Positions 39,208-50,405 of a stretch of DNA of 64,000 nt are shown here, piece by piece; the stretch's first letter is position 1; the number at the start of each line of letters is the position of its first letter. This DNA comes from Aquatica leii (taxonomy: Eukaryota; Arthropoda; Insecta; Coleoptera; Lampyridae): NCBI GenBank assembly GCA_035610365.1, contig CM069436.1, forward strand, positions 57,241,505-57,305,504. Direction: 5' to 3'. A program made the position numbers and the translations under genes. The notes under the pieces are model-generated. The model was not told the origin of the DNA. It saw only the letters and a list, made by a program, of their open reading frames with translations, and did no database searches.

Positions 39208-39609
39208 ATTCAAAAGTGTTTGATGGCAGAGCCATCTTATAGTATAAATTTACTATGTGATTAAAATTAACTGTAGATAGCTATAAACGATGGTAAATAC
39301 GTTGAGTTAGTTTAACACCCGCGAAATTCAAAATAAGCTTTGAAAAATTCGTCGGGATAAAACCACAACGTAAAAGGACATTGGGGGTGAGCAATGTCAA
39401 TGCAATTGTGTAAACGCCACCAGAGTGAACTACTAGACAGCTGTTTCGCCCTTTTGGGGCTCATCAGTAGTAGGAGATACACTCTAATGTTGTTCCCACA
39501 ATTGCAATGACGCCCCTTATAGCTTATATTTAAGTACGACGAAGTTTGAATTCAAAAGTGTTTGATGGCAGAGCCATCTCATAGTATAAATTTACTATGT
39601 GATTAAAAT
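39208..39609 (+). repeat. 60-bp direct repeats (39208-39267, 39550-39609)
   Basis: Two copies differing at one base. Each can fold into GATGGC-AGA-GCCATC and a second small hairpin based on ATAGTA/TACTAT. They flank the ribozyme region inside the 512-bp insertion, as terminal repeats might. Confidence 0.85.
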
Positions 39610-39721
39610 GTCCTTTTACGTTGTGGTTTTATCCCGACGAATTTTTCAAAGCTTATTTTGAATTTCGCGGATGTTAAACTAACTCAACGTATTTACCATC
39701 GTTTATAGCTATCTACAGTTA
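39210..39721 (-). mobile_element. 512-bp hammerhead-ribozyme retroelement insertion, 12-bp TSD
   Basis: Flanked by the 12-bp direct repeat ATTATAAATAAT at 39198-39209 and 39722-39733. Removing the insert and one copy restores continuity of the surrounding Penelope-like coding region. It has no protein-coding capacity. Its order is: direct repeat A, 115-bp arm B, a unique part with a hammerhead ribozyme, repeat A again, then arm B inverted. Target duplications of 10-15 bp and hammerhead ribozymes are known features of Penelope-like elements, and small ribozyme-only elements (retrozymes) exist in plants and animals. I infer a non-autonomous PLE-dependent element, possibly two partial copies joined. 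Confidence 0.8.
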
Positions 39722-39724
39722 ATT
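39265..39724. repeat. 118-bp inverted repeat (39265-39382 and 39607-39724)
   Basis: The arms are almost identical when one is reverse-complemented (one difference seen, CACCCGCG versus CATCCGCG). They enclose the ribozyme and the second direct repeat, so a transcript could form a large hairpin with the ribozyme in its loop. Confidence 0.88.
39423..39484 (-). ncRNA. type I hammerhead ribozyme
   Basis: On the minus strand the core CTGATGAG is followed by stem II (CCCC, loop AAAA, GGG) and then CGAAAC. A minimal stem III (ACAGCTGT) leads to the cleavage triplet GTC. Stem I is closed by CTACTA pairing with TAGTAG next to the core and by GAGTG pairing with CACTC beyond an internal loop. All invariant core bases (CUGAUGA, GAAA, UH at the cleavage site) are present. 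Cleavage would fall after GTC, before TAGTAG. The short stem III is the form reported for hammerheads of Penelope-like elements, which are thought to act as dimers or while folding. Confidence 0.92.
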
Positions 39725-39977
39725 ATAAATAATATCGAAAGGAAAATTATTAGTATAAGTTAAATAGAAAATAATATCTAATTCAATTTTATAATTTTTA
39801 ATTGATAAAGGAATAGTAAGAAGTCTGTTGAAAAAATAATGAAATAAAGCTAGTTTATGAGAAATATGGTGATTTGAGTCAAACGATATTAAATAGTTAG
39901 TAGTTGTATGTTATCTATAAATTTCAAACTCGAAAGTGTTATTATTATTTAAAGAAATTAATAAATCAAGAAAAGGC

Positions 39978-40772
39978 AACTTATTATTTTTTGAAAATTC
40001 AACGGTAAATTTTATTCTATTATGAATATTATTTAAAAAAATCTAAAAAGTTATGAACATCATCATTAAAACCATTAAAAATACCAAAATGTCATTGACA
40101 TTACTCTTCCAAAATATTATTTTTTGTGAGAAAATTTGGAAATATATTTACTTCCTAAATTGTTTAAAAAAATTTCAGCAAAAATAGGTGATAAAAGTGA
40201 ACCCATTGAAAGACCTAGATTTTGTTTAAAAAATTGATTATCAAATTGGAAGAAAACGTTATTTAAACAAAATTTAGTAATCTTTAATAAATCATTTGTT
40301 ACAAAATCAGGAAAATCAGAAAGTGAAAGAAGATTAGAGATTATAAGTAATACATTTGTAGGAGGAACAGAAGGAAAAAGATTTTTTAACATCAAAAGAA
40401 ACAATATTAAGATTTAAGATTGTATCTGAAGGAAAAATTAAATTATTTAAAGAATCTATTAATTCTTTTGTATTTTTTATTGAGTAAGTAACTAGAAATA
40501 AAATTCATTTCAAAATTAAATATTTTAGTAAAAATTTGCTAATTTTCTGTTCCTCCTACAGATGCTGAAATTTTCTTAAACAATTTAGAAAGTAAATATA
40601 TTTTTAAACACCAAATTTTCTTACAAAAAATAATATTTTGGAAAAGATGTGTTGATGACATTTTTTGTATTTTTAATGGTTCTAATGATGATGTTTATAA
40701 CTTTTTAGATTTTTTAAATAATATTTATAATAGAATAAAATTTACCGTTGAATTTTCAAAAAATAATAAGTT
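39978..40772. repeat. inverted Penelope-like segments (39978-40179 / 40564-40772)
   Basis: About 205 bp of RT palm sequence is present in both orientations, roughly 385 bp apart. The right arm keeps the catalytic motif; the left arm belongs to the longer minus-strand element. Confidence 0.75.
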
Positions 40773-40790
40773 CCGAAATTATTTCTATTA
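40564..40790 (+). pseudogene. Penelope-like RT fragment
   Basis: Plus-strand fragment of the same family as the element to its left but inverted. It reads AEIFLNNLESKYIF, then WKRCVDDIFCIFNG, the palm motif with C-V-D-D for the usual Y-V-D-D, then FLDFLNNIYNRIKFTVEFSK. It ends abruptly where gypsy integrase sequence begins. Confidence 0.78.
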
Positions 40791-40794
40791 AAAA

Positions 40795-41460
40795 ATGAAA
40801 AAAGCGCGCTAACTTTAAAAGAATCCGTAAATTGTGTCAACAAAATAAAAATCCTAGGTTTAAGATTATCTTTAATACAAAACGTACAAAACGTTTTCGA
40901 TTATGAAGACAAACAAATAATCTTAAATGACTATCATATTTTACCAACAGAATACAACGAACGCACAATAAAATGAAAAAACGGTTTTGGTGATCAGGTC
41001 TAAGAAAAGACGTAGAAAATTTTGTAAAAAAATGTGATGATTGTCAAAAATACAAACATACTAAAATTACTAAACAACCAATGACAATTACAACTAAAAC
41101 ATCTTTAGCATTTTAAAAAGTATTCTCAGTAGGTCCTATCCAACCAGATGTAGACAAAAATTAGTATATTTTAACGTTGCAATGTAATTTAACAAAATAT
41201 GTAGAAACCTACCCCTTACCAAATAAAGAAACTGTAACCGGTTCTAAAGCCTTTGTTCAAAATTTTATTTTGAGATACGGGATTCCAACGGAAATAGTAA
41301 CAGATCAAGGTTCTGAATTTATGGCTTAAGTATTTAAAAAAACATGTAAACTACTAAAATTTCTCATTTGATTCCAACAGCATATCATCATAAAACTCTT
41401 GGATTTTTAAGAAACTCGCATAAAAATTTAGGTTTTTATTTACTCATCAAAATTCCCGTC
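40795..41460 (+). pseudogene. gypsy-type integrase relic
   Basis: A broken integrase of a Ty3/gypsy element of the mdg1/412 kind. The zinc-binding part is ERTI, FWWSGLRKDVENFVKKC, then DDCQKYK; the leading His pair is only partly visible. The catalytic core follows with YILTLQCNLTKYVETYPLPN, KAFVQNFILRYGIPTEIVTD and QGSEF; the Asp of TDQGSEF is kept. A later segment (near 41400) fits the end of the core. Stops (for example after MA at 41326) and frameshifts break it. It starts directly beside the inverted Penelope fragment, and no LTR is attached. Confidence 0.82.
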
Positions 41461-41799
41461 TAACGAAATAGCTAAGTGACCTCAATAAGAAGTTCAATTC
41501 TTAACAAAGTTAGATTAGTATTAAGATGGTAGTATTAAGAATAAGTTGTATTAATGTTTAAATAAATTGAGGTTATAAAAGGGTTTTTAATGGGTTTTAA
41601 TTAACTAATTTTGTACATTAAAGATGGTACATCACAACTGAAGCATGATGCATGGTAGATAATAATATGACGCTTCTGTTTACTTGCGCCACGAACTATA
41701 TTAAAGTGGTAGTTTTTGTAAACGCAAATATCGAGGAATGTTTTGGTCGTTTTTAATTTGACAGAAAATGTGTTGGCTGGATTGTTTTATTTTTACGAA

Positions 41800-42404
41800 C
41801 GGTTCCTACCTTGGTCAGTTCTTTTACGCAACAAACAAAGAGTCACACGACTACCAAATCTTTATCCCATATTTATTCGGTTTTGCAGACATGTATAGGC
41901 GAAATAGACCGCGACCTCTAAATGGAACTAGTTACTCATATACGGTAATGTTGGATCCTGGTGTATAGTATTTTTTGAAATTAAAATTTACTTTTTCTCA
42001 GATGCCTCTAACTGGATCGAGTTTATCGTGGCTTCTTCTCTCTTTTCTTGTGTTTTTTCTTGGTGGCAAACGTACTTTATGTAGTGCGCTTTTTATTATG
42101 TTATGGGATCGAGCTCGCCTTGTGAGTTCAAGTAACGTTTTTCACTGTGTTCCATTTTGAGCTATCCAAACATCACACAAAATCAATCGTGTCACTCATC
42201 GCTGTTAGATTCCGCTACAAAATCTTCAAATTCACTGAGATGTTCAGCAGCATAACGTAATTCATTTTCTGTTTGAGGAAGATGTCGACTGTTGGCCCTG
42301 ATTTTAATAGAAAAACCCGGTATGTAAATGAAAATGCAAATATTCACAACACTACGATTCAAATCTAAAAGGTGTAAGAACGATTCAAGCTCATCCACTG
42401 ACAT
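41800..42404 (-). pseudogene. piggyBac-like transposase relic, N-terminal half
   Basis: Starts MSVDELESFL (42404) with an acidic N-terminal stretch ending EFEDFVAESNSDE. After stops and an apparent internal deletion it reads YTPGSNITVYE, a stop, then LVPFRGRGLFRLYM and KPNKYGIKIW at about 41860-41960. That is the FRGRCxFRxYxPxKPxKYGIK block of piggyBac transposases, with the first catalytic Asp changed to Tyr. Nothing of the rest of the core or the cysteine-rich finger is visible. It differs from the other piggyBac copies in the window. Confidence 0.72.
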
Positions 42405-43096
42405 TATTATAATGACACTTATTATTCACTTATTTATAGGTAATAGACAATATGAGTGTCATTAAAATTAATCTAACTATGCTATTTCACTAATGGGTTT
42501 ATCGGATCCATATTAAACGATCAAAAAACAAGAAGCAGTCAAGTATATTATTTGCTAACGACGCCATTAAACCAAATCCAATTCACATGTAATTAGAGCA
42601 TGTGTTTATTGGCTGTTTACCTTTAATTTAGTAAAAGTTTAACGAACAAGTTTAATATGCCATTATGGTTCTCCTCCTGAAACAATTGCTTTAGAATGAT
42701 TGTTGTCAAAACATTTAGTTTCATTAACACGTTTATTAATTTTTAACTCTATAGACATCTTAAATGTTTTAAAAATTTTTTGGTCATGTTTAAACACCCA
42801 AATAGCACTATAAAAATTAAAGATATTTTTTGACGTTCTTGTAACACGTAAATCTGATGAATTTTTAGGTCATTTTATTTATCAATTTTAAATATCTCAT
42901 TAAATACCTATTGTTAATTCACGTAGTTCTTAAATCGTCATCTATTTCTACGTTTCCGAGAATTCTCAACTTTCATATTTTATTCAAACTTGGTAATTCT
43001 ACTCTACTAACAATTATACGGTTACAGAACTTTTTTGTCAATATCAAGAAAGCCATGCAATTTAACATTAGAGCCGGTAAAGGGATCAGTTTGACC
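42405..43096. other. AT-rich stretch, no supported gene
   Basis: Nothing recognisable. The open frames that enter the Merlin inverted repeat from this side are chance. Confidence 0.45.
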
Positions 43097-43228
43097 GGGT
43101 TAAAGAAATCTAGTGTGGCCACATTTACACAATGGGTATAATCCTTATTATATTGACCCATCAGGTACAAATTCGCAGCAGGAAACTTTACTATGCTTAC
43201 GATCATAGGCGTAAATCACGTTGAAATC
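43097..43228 (+). repeat. Merlin left TIR (~132 bp)
   Basis: Inverted partner of 44864-44998, roughly 90% identical by eye, with small indels near CATAGGCGTAAATCACG. Confidence 0.85.
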
Positions 43229-43642
43229 GTTTAAAATTTGTATTTACATATTTACGTATATTCGCTATTTTAGTTCTACAAGTTTAGTTATAAATATATC
43301 ACAATTATTAGATAATTTTCTAACTATTTTGTATTTCTGTAACGGTAACCTGAACATGTTTTATTATTAACATTTATTTATCTCTAAAAATAGAATAATT
43401 CCCAATAAAGAAAATGACGGTATTATTAGTTAAGTTATATGAAATAATTGAATTCTCTAAGTACATTTAAGGATTAAAATTCCTAAGAATAAGACTAATC
43501 ATTAACATAATCAAAATGATTTTTAATTATCTTTAATACGTATACAAGAAAGAAGGAAAGTCTTAACAAGCATTTAGAGTAAGGGTATTTTAAGGGTATT
43601 CAATTTACAGCTCGTTTGTTAATTTGTTATCTATCAAATAAA

Positions 43643-44519
43643 ATGGATGTTTTTAATGGTTCAAGAAGTTTTCGTGCACACATTGAGCAGTTTGGTCTTC
43701 CACAGTTTTTGGTGCATTGGAACATTTTACCACATCAAATTATTTGTGTACACTGTGGTGGTAATGCTATAATGAATGGTCACAGAGAACATCTATTCTA
43801 TTGTTGCACAGCCAGACAGTGTAGAAAAAGAACTTCCCTCAAGCGAAACAATTTTTTTCAAAATGTGCGGTTAAGGATTGAAGTGTACCTTGAAATAATT
43901 GTGATGTTTATATTAAAATATCCAACTTGCATAATATCAAGGGAAGCAAACTTAAGTGTTCCAACGGTGAGAAAGTTAATAAAGAACATTCGGCTATTAA
44001 TATCTGCGTACATAGCCGAAAATAGTGAATCAATTGGGGGTGTGAATAATTGAAATAGATGAAAGTGCATTTGGTAGACGAAAATATAATAGAGGCAGAG
44101 TAACAGCCACAAAGTGGATCATTGGTGGTGTATGTCGTATAACTAAAAAATGTTTTTTAATTCACGTGCCTAACAGAAACGCTGCTACAATTTCTGACGT
44201 AGTAAGAACGCACGTACTTCCAGGAACAACCATTGTAACGGACATGTGGCGCGGTTACTTTCTATTAGCGAGAATGGAGTATCACTATTACAGCGTCAAT
44301 CATTCAATAAATTTTGTTAATCCCAATGACAGAAATGTACATACCCAGAACATAGAATCAAAATGGTCCTCTATTAAAAGAGCTTTACGGCGGCGACTGG
44401 GCAAATTATCATCAACCGAAGAAGTTCTCAGCGAGTATATATGGCAATCTGTGTACGTTACACCGGAGCAAATGTTTAGAAGCATCGTGGATGCAAATAA
44501 TTTATTTTATCCGCAATAA
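43643..44519 (+). pseudogene. Merlin (IS1595-like) transposase with one frameshift
   Basis: The start MDVFNGSRSFR leads to a zinc ribbon (CVHCGG, then CCTARQCRKRTSLK) typical of IS1595/Merlin proteins, then a helix-turn-helix stretch (SREANLSVPTVRKLI). At about 44045 the frame shifts by one base. The next frame carries the DDE core: IEIDESAFGRRKYNRG (first Asp), PGTTIVTDMWRGY (second Asp), VNHSINFVNPND and HTQNIESKWSSIKRALRR (Glu), ending with the family-like LSEYIWQS block and a stop at 44519. All three catalytic residues are present and no other stop interrupts it. It is the best preserved DNA transposase here, about 290 codons, close to the normal length. Confidence 0.93.
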
Positions 44520-44863
44520 ATAAATATATATGTTTTTTGTACCTTTATATTTGTAACATTTTTAAACTTTTAAGAATAAATTTGTTAGCATAGTTTTTTT
44601 TTTAGTTATGTATTATTATCGTGACAAAATGTGTAAACTCATTGAAGTTATTATATTATTTATAAATCCGCAATAAAATTTTCATTTCGAATTACTTTCT
44701 TTTTCAAGAACAATAAATGGTAATAATGGTTAATGTATATTTAAGTAGAAAATAAACCATAACTAAATAAACAGCATTTACAAAGCTACCTCAACATTTT
44801 TTGATAATGTAGGACTTCATACAGTGATTCTGATTATGTATAACTATCTATCAATTTTGAATT

Positions 44864-44998
44864 ATTTCACCGTGATTTACGTACGCTTATGATCGTAAAC
44901 ATAGTAAAGTTCCCTGCTGCGAATTCGTACCTGATGGGTCAATATAATGAGGATTATATCCATTGTATAAATGTGGCCACACTAGATTTCTTTAACCC
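44864..44998 (-). repeat. Merlin right TIR (~135 bp)
   Basis: Inverted partner of 43097-43228; outer edge CTTTAACCC at 44990-44998. Confidence 0.85.
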
Positions 44999-45328
44999 AA
45001 TATTATTTTTATTCATTAAGATTTTGTTTATTTTTCTACTTAAAACCGCTAAAGTAGTCAATTTGACCCTTTGTAAAATTCTTCTGAAAATAAATATTTT
45101 AGAATTCTATAATACGTTACAAGCGTGATTTTGATTAATTATAAATTAAATTTGTTTATAAGTAGCGTCTGCTTGGGTCAGCACCGAACAAGTTCGTGTA
45201 TGTCGCAGAAAGACTAGCACGTACTCGTTTGTAAACTATGCAAATATAAATACAGCGCTACAGAAGTTTAGCGTAATATGTTATAAATATGTGCCGAGAG
45301 CGTTTGGAAATTTTTATTGACATATAAA

Positions 45329-46760
45329 ATGTCTCAAGATGAAAAATTTTCGTGAATTTACCCCAGAACAAGCAATGCAGTATTTAGAAGGATTAAAAAA
45401 ATTGTCAAAAGGTAACAACAATGCTGGTAAACATCCATTTGAAATAGAAAAATCTGATTAATATATTTCCTATAAAAATGACGAAGGATCTGTAATTAGT
45501 GTGTATAACGATCTTCTACGTTAAATAGTAGTTAAGCCAATCTTTAAACCTTAACTATAAGGCGTAGAAAAAAAACCGCTAGAAACTATATGTCTCTAGA
45601 AATACAAACTACAAAAAGTGGGAATGTGCGGACAGTCATAAAACGTAATAAGCACAACGTGGAACCTGAACAACAAAATATAATTTGTAATATTTGAGGA
45701 CCAATGTTTTTGGAAAAAGGAGTGAACAGCTTTCCCACTTTCTGCATTTTATTTATTTACAGACAATTATATTCTAAAATATATTTAAAACTGCATTGTA
45801 ACTGACCCCAAAAGACAGCTAAAAGATGATGATTGGATCATATCTATGTAAGAACTTAAAACTCTTATTGCAGTTTTACTTGCTTGTGGGGCACAATGTT
45901 TCAGAAACCAATAATTTATGGTCAAGGATGTGGAGGTCTGATCTTTTAGTAAAACACTGTCGCGTCAAAGGTTCCGTGACGTTATAAGGTTTTTAACCTT
46001 CCACACTTTATTTACGAAAAGTGAGCGTTAGAAGAATGACAAATTTTGTTTAGTATCAAAAGTATAGATGAAGTTCATATTCATCTGCAAAAAAATTTGC
46101 ACGCCTAGAAAAACGTTACTACTGCTGAACAGCTGCTGCCGTCAAACGCAAAATTTCGTTTTACTCAATGCATGGTCAACAAATCAGATAAGTTTAGTAT
46201 AAAGTTTTGGTTTGCTGTTGATTTAAGTTCCAAATATATACTAAAAGAATTTTTTTAATCTAAAAAGGAATACCGCGCGCTCTACAATATTTTACAAGCT
46301 GGGCGTTGTCAAAACACTTGGCAAAAGGAAATATTACGTTAGTGGAAACAGTAAGTCGTTCCAGAAGAGAAATTTCAAATTCAATGAACGTTTTAACAGT
46401 CGATAAATGTATTATTACTAATTACCAAGCCAGACCAAATAAAAATGTATTACTTTTAATTTACTCCAACGTAGTAATAGATAACGCATCAAAGTAAACA
46501 ACAAAAACGATACTATATTTTAAAAATACCAAGTGTGAAGTGGACCAAATAGAAAGAAAATACTACTGTAGATCAATTGCGTCTTGGTGTAATCAATAGT
46601 TGGATTATTTACAAAACTGTTACTGCTAACAATATGTCAAGGAGGAACTCCGCCAAGTGTACGTTGAAAAAAGCAAAATTCTTAGAGCTTGCGATAATGC
46701 AAACGGTCAATTGAGTTAAAAAAATTGCCAAATTTTAAAACGTAAAGGGAATAAAGCAAA
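45329..46760 (+). pseudogene. piggyBac-like transposase relic (another lineage)
   Basis: A heavily decayed plus-strand piggyBac-type transposase. It starts near MSQDEKFS. It then shows an ELKTLIAVLLACGAQ block (about 45850-45900), a DVIRFLTFHTLFTK block (MSRxRFxxIxRFLxF equivalent, about 45975-46020), and KFWFAVDLSSKYIL (about 46200). Further on are LAKGNITLVETVSRSRREI (46318-46380), NVLLLIYSN, and TILYFKNTKCEVDQIERKYY (third catalytic Asp region, about 46510-46565). Stops and frameshifts are many. The cysteine-rich end is not visible. Confidence 0.75.
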
Positions 46761-46782
46761 AAAAATGTATGTGATATGTAAC

Positions 46783-47587
46783 TATTCTCTGTTCACCGAA
46801 CAGAAATAATTAAGCCCTTTTTTACAAAAACCCGTTACATTTAAATAGAATCTTTTTATAGGTCATGCTTTTAAAACCCATGTTACACGATACTTTAATT
46901 TTCTATACTATTTGAATGTAAATGTTGTTATTTACTGTCATTATCTTAACAGTCAAAACATCAGTTACAGTGTAAACCAAATTAATTATACAATTTTTTA
47001 ATTTATGTTTACAACATTATTACTGTATCTAATAATACAAGAAATTTACCAGTAAATATTACTAAAAACGTAGTTTAAAAATGATTAGATCGTGTTCTAC
47101 TGTTTACCTAATCACTGTTAAACAATTATGACTTTAGAAATTCTTAACAATAAATATGTAATAAAGCGTTTCTATGTACGTAAATTGACGTTGCTCCCGA
47201 ACAGCTGATATTTGACAACTAAAGTTACAGTTGCATTTATATTCATTTTATGTTAATACAACAATATTATTCCAATGCAAAAAACCTATATAACTCTTTA
47301 TAATCGAAGTTTGAACTAAGAGTAAAACGTATATCAGAAGTTATTAATGACATTTAGCCCCCGATCAGCTGTTTTCGCGCTGCCGTGACGTCACGTGGAA
47401 ATGCCTAATTAAACTTATCAAAGATTATAAATAACGGTGCTTACGCATGACAAGCGTTGTAAAAATTTAAATTGTCTCGGTTGTGTAAAATGGTATCGTG
47501 TAAAACTGTCATGTGCGCTCATTGGTTTACTCAAGGATAATTTTTTTAGGAGTAGCTTAACTATTTCTGTTCGGTGAACAGAGAATA
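46783..47587. mobile_element. 0.8-kb element with palindromic inverted ends
   Basis: TATTCTCTGTTCACCGAACA plus GAAATA at 46783-46808 is repeated exactly in inverse at 47562-47587, and the match runs on for seven more bases inward with one mismatch. Each end is itself a near-palindrome (CTGTTC...GAACAG). The interior is AT-rich with no coding capacity. It may be a MITE of an unrecognised family. No target duplication could be fixed. Confidence 0.6.
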
Positions 47588-50400
47588 ATACTTTTGTGGA
47601 AAATGAGTCAAAACTGCGGAAAATTGTTTGGATTGCACACAAAAGTTTAAATGTTAAATGTCCCATATTTTTTTTAACGGAACCTTTAATTTTTATAAAC
47701 TTAAGTTTGTACCATTTTTAGTATTAGTTTTATTAAATAGATGTTTATTAAACATTTTTTTTTAATTAAATTTATTTTAGGCTTTAATTTGTTAAATTAA
47801 AAAAAAGGGCCACTTTCACCACAAGTGGCGTTTATAGGTATTTACATTCAGTGGCTGTTCTATTGTTAACTGGTAAAATGTTTTCTATTCAATACATTTT
47901 TATCTGAAGGTGTATACCGAATTTCTTGTTTATGTGACTTAATCTATGTATATTAATTGTTTTGTGAACACATGCATTTCAGAACAATGTATTAAAAAGT
48001 ACATAGGTACATTTATATATTTCTAAGTGCGCTGTTGGTAAACATCATTTAATTACCATTCACAACATCGATTTTATTAACGTTGATAATGCTAGCAATT
48101 TTATGACAAATTATTTATTTATTTATTAGTTTGTTACGACCTTTAGTTTATACTATTGCGAAGTTTTAAGTTACTTCAAAAATTTTATACTAACTCAATA
48201 ACGCTTTGTATATATTTATGAAGTACCAGTCAGATCACTTTCAAAATTAGTTTAGAATCTGAAGTAGTATATAGTTTTATAATATAACTTTGTTTTAAAT
48301 ATTTAGGTGTGACAGTTTATAATAAACAAGGACGAATTTTTATATATTGCGCATTTTAGGATTTTGTGTGGAATTTTATTTAATAGAAATAAATATACAA
48401 TATAGTTGTACATATGTGTAAGCATACAAACAATATTCAATTTTAATCTATTTTAAACAACATAAAAATTACGTATACATAGATTTTATCTTTTGTTGTA
48501 TATCTACATATATACCAATGTACAGAAAATGCAATCAAAGCTTTAAAAATAAAAATAATTTAAAACTCAAAAGTTTTCTCTCGCTATAAACGCGTTGTCG
48601 TCTTTTTATCGCAGTACTTAAAATTTACGAAAACAGTTTTATCGTATTTGTATAGTGCTTTAGTTGTCTTGGTTTTGTGAAAATGATATTAAACGACTTT
48701 AACTGCATTCGGTATTTTTATCTTTATAAGAAACATTATCTTTTAACGGTTACAAACGATTTATGTGTTGATATAAACACCGTTTGACCATAAATCAAAT
48801 TAATTTTACAACTAATTGCAAATTTTGACGGCGATACTAACATCAATACAAACATTTAATCATATCAATTTAAAACAGCATATATATTTCTATAACTTTA
48901 ATACTGTAGCTATAAGTAGCTGTCATTAATAATATTATTTTAATGCTTCTGCTTACGTTGCTGTTTATATCCATAGATACTAATTCAGCCTTAATCACAT
49001 TTTAACGATCATGTTAAAAGCGTTTCTAAGCATTTATTTATAAGTGTTGGTCCAAGCACTTCTTTGATATCGGTATAATTTAAACTTTTATATTTTGTTT
49101 TTTTAGTGTTTTTTGTATTTTTTTGCAATTAGTGGCGTTTATGCTTTATTCTGTAGGTTTTGTGCTTTTAAGAGTATTCAGTGGGCAAATCTAAGTTTTA
49201 ACCTTTGCGTGCGTATTCCAATAACCGAATTACATTAGAGTGATTTATAGATGTAATTAAATGGAAGTTAAACCGTACCGTAATATATTTTATAAAATTT
49301 TACTATTGATATTATGCTGTAGCTCATTATTTAAGTAACATCGTTAGTTTATAGTATTTTCTTTTGCATTTATATTGTCACAGTTATAATAACAACATAA
49401 ATTAAAAACAATAAAATATACGCATTTTATTATATATTTTTAATTTTTCACTTTAGTGTTTTATAATAGTTTCAGGATTTCAAATAGGTCTTAGTGTTAA
49501 AATATTCCAATTTATTTAGTAAGTATGACGTTTATTTTTCTAAATGTACACTACTTAATTTCTGAATACATTTTACAAATTTACTAGTAAAAAATGTATC
49601 ATAACTTGTTTTTAATGAATTTATAAAGTTTTGTATTTTTAGTATATGTTTGTTTTTTACAAAACAATTTAACTTAAAACAAAATGGATTATTATAGTTT
49701 GCATTATATAGATATATATTATTTATATATAATTAGACCGCATCACTTATGAAATGAAAGTTACTAACATTTTGTTACTTTGGTAAATAGTTTTGTCAGA
49801 CCATGAAAAAACAAACAACTAAAAAATTAACCACAAGTTATAAAAAAAAATTAGTAATCAATTTGGCAACACAATCTGATCTAAGACTCCAAAAAATAGT
49901 AGAAAAAAACCTATACGTTTAAATATAAGTCAAAACAAAAAACAACTAAATAAGTAAGTAATCAACTTGTAAACAAGTCATCTCAAAAAGTAATTGATGC
50001 AAAAATTATTTTCGAATATATTGACGTGCATATGGTCAAAAACATGATATTTTCAAAAATTGCTAGGGCACCAAATGAATGGTTGAAGCGTACAATTAAC
50101 CTCTAATCTTTGTTAATTACAAAGTTTGCTATACAGATAAATGCAATATTAAAAAACTAAAATCTGAAATGATAACAAAAGTTCAGTTACAATTTAAACT
50201 TCAAACATTTACTGTAAAAATACGACGGAATATAAAATTTGACACAAAAATTAATTTAAAAAAAACGACACAAATGATGCAAGATCAAATTTTACAAGTT
50301 AATAAAAAGGCAAAAAAATTATAAACTAAATTATTAAACGCATAAAAGCTTATAATTCAAAATAAAATTGAGTAGACCGAGAAGCAAAGCGCTAGAAAAT
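47588..50400. other. AT-rich stretch, no supported gene
   Basis: Nothing recognisable in either strand. The last 600 bases are A-rich and may be the degraded front of the Penelope-like relic downstream. Confidence 0.4.
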
Positions 50401-50405
50401 TTTAG

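Larger units (their letters stand above)
38760..40440 (-). pseudogene. Penelope-like element relic with nested ribozyme insertion
   Basis: Minus-strand PLE in coding order from high to low coordinates. It opens with the RT block VSFDVK (first catalytic Asp, about 40400) and LFPSVPP, then the LSMGSLLSPIFAEIFLNNL motif at 40150-40215, and a LDLLISLNNNNTFEFEIYR block after the palm (about 39890-39950). A 512-bp insertion interrupts the protein at IIYN (39721) and the frame resumes beyond it. The GIY-YIG part follows as KSGVYKLICSCQKFYICAT at 38925-38985, then FAQHVLDNRHS. There are several frameshifts and stops; one sits in an A-run right after the first Asp. The element is dead but most domains can be followed. 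Confidence 0.82.
43097..44998 (+). mobile_element. Merlin DNA transposon
   Basis: About 1.9 kb bounded by long inverted repeats (43097-43228 and 44864-44998), each starting GGGTTAAAGAAATC at its outer edge, with one transposase gene between. Merlin elements are related to bacterial IS1016/IS1595 and have variable TIRs and 8-9 bp target duplications. I could not find a convincing duplication. Weak further similarity (TCAGTTTGACC left; TCAATTTGACC inverted at 45058-45072) suggests the true ends may lie a little further out, with an insertion in the right arm. Confidence 0.82.

Noticed and set aside
43091..45067. TTTGACC at both sides of the Merlin element as its target duplication
   Set aside because: The right-hand copy matches better as part of an inverted extension of the TIR than as a direct duplication adjoining the end.
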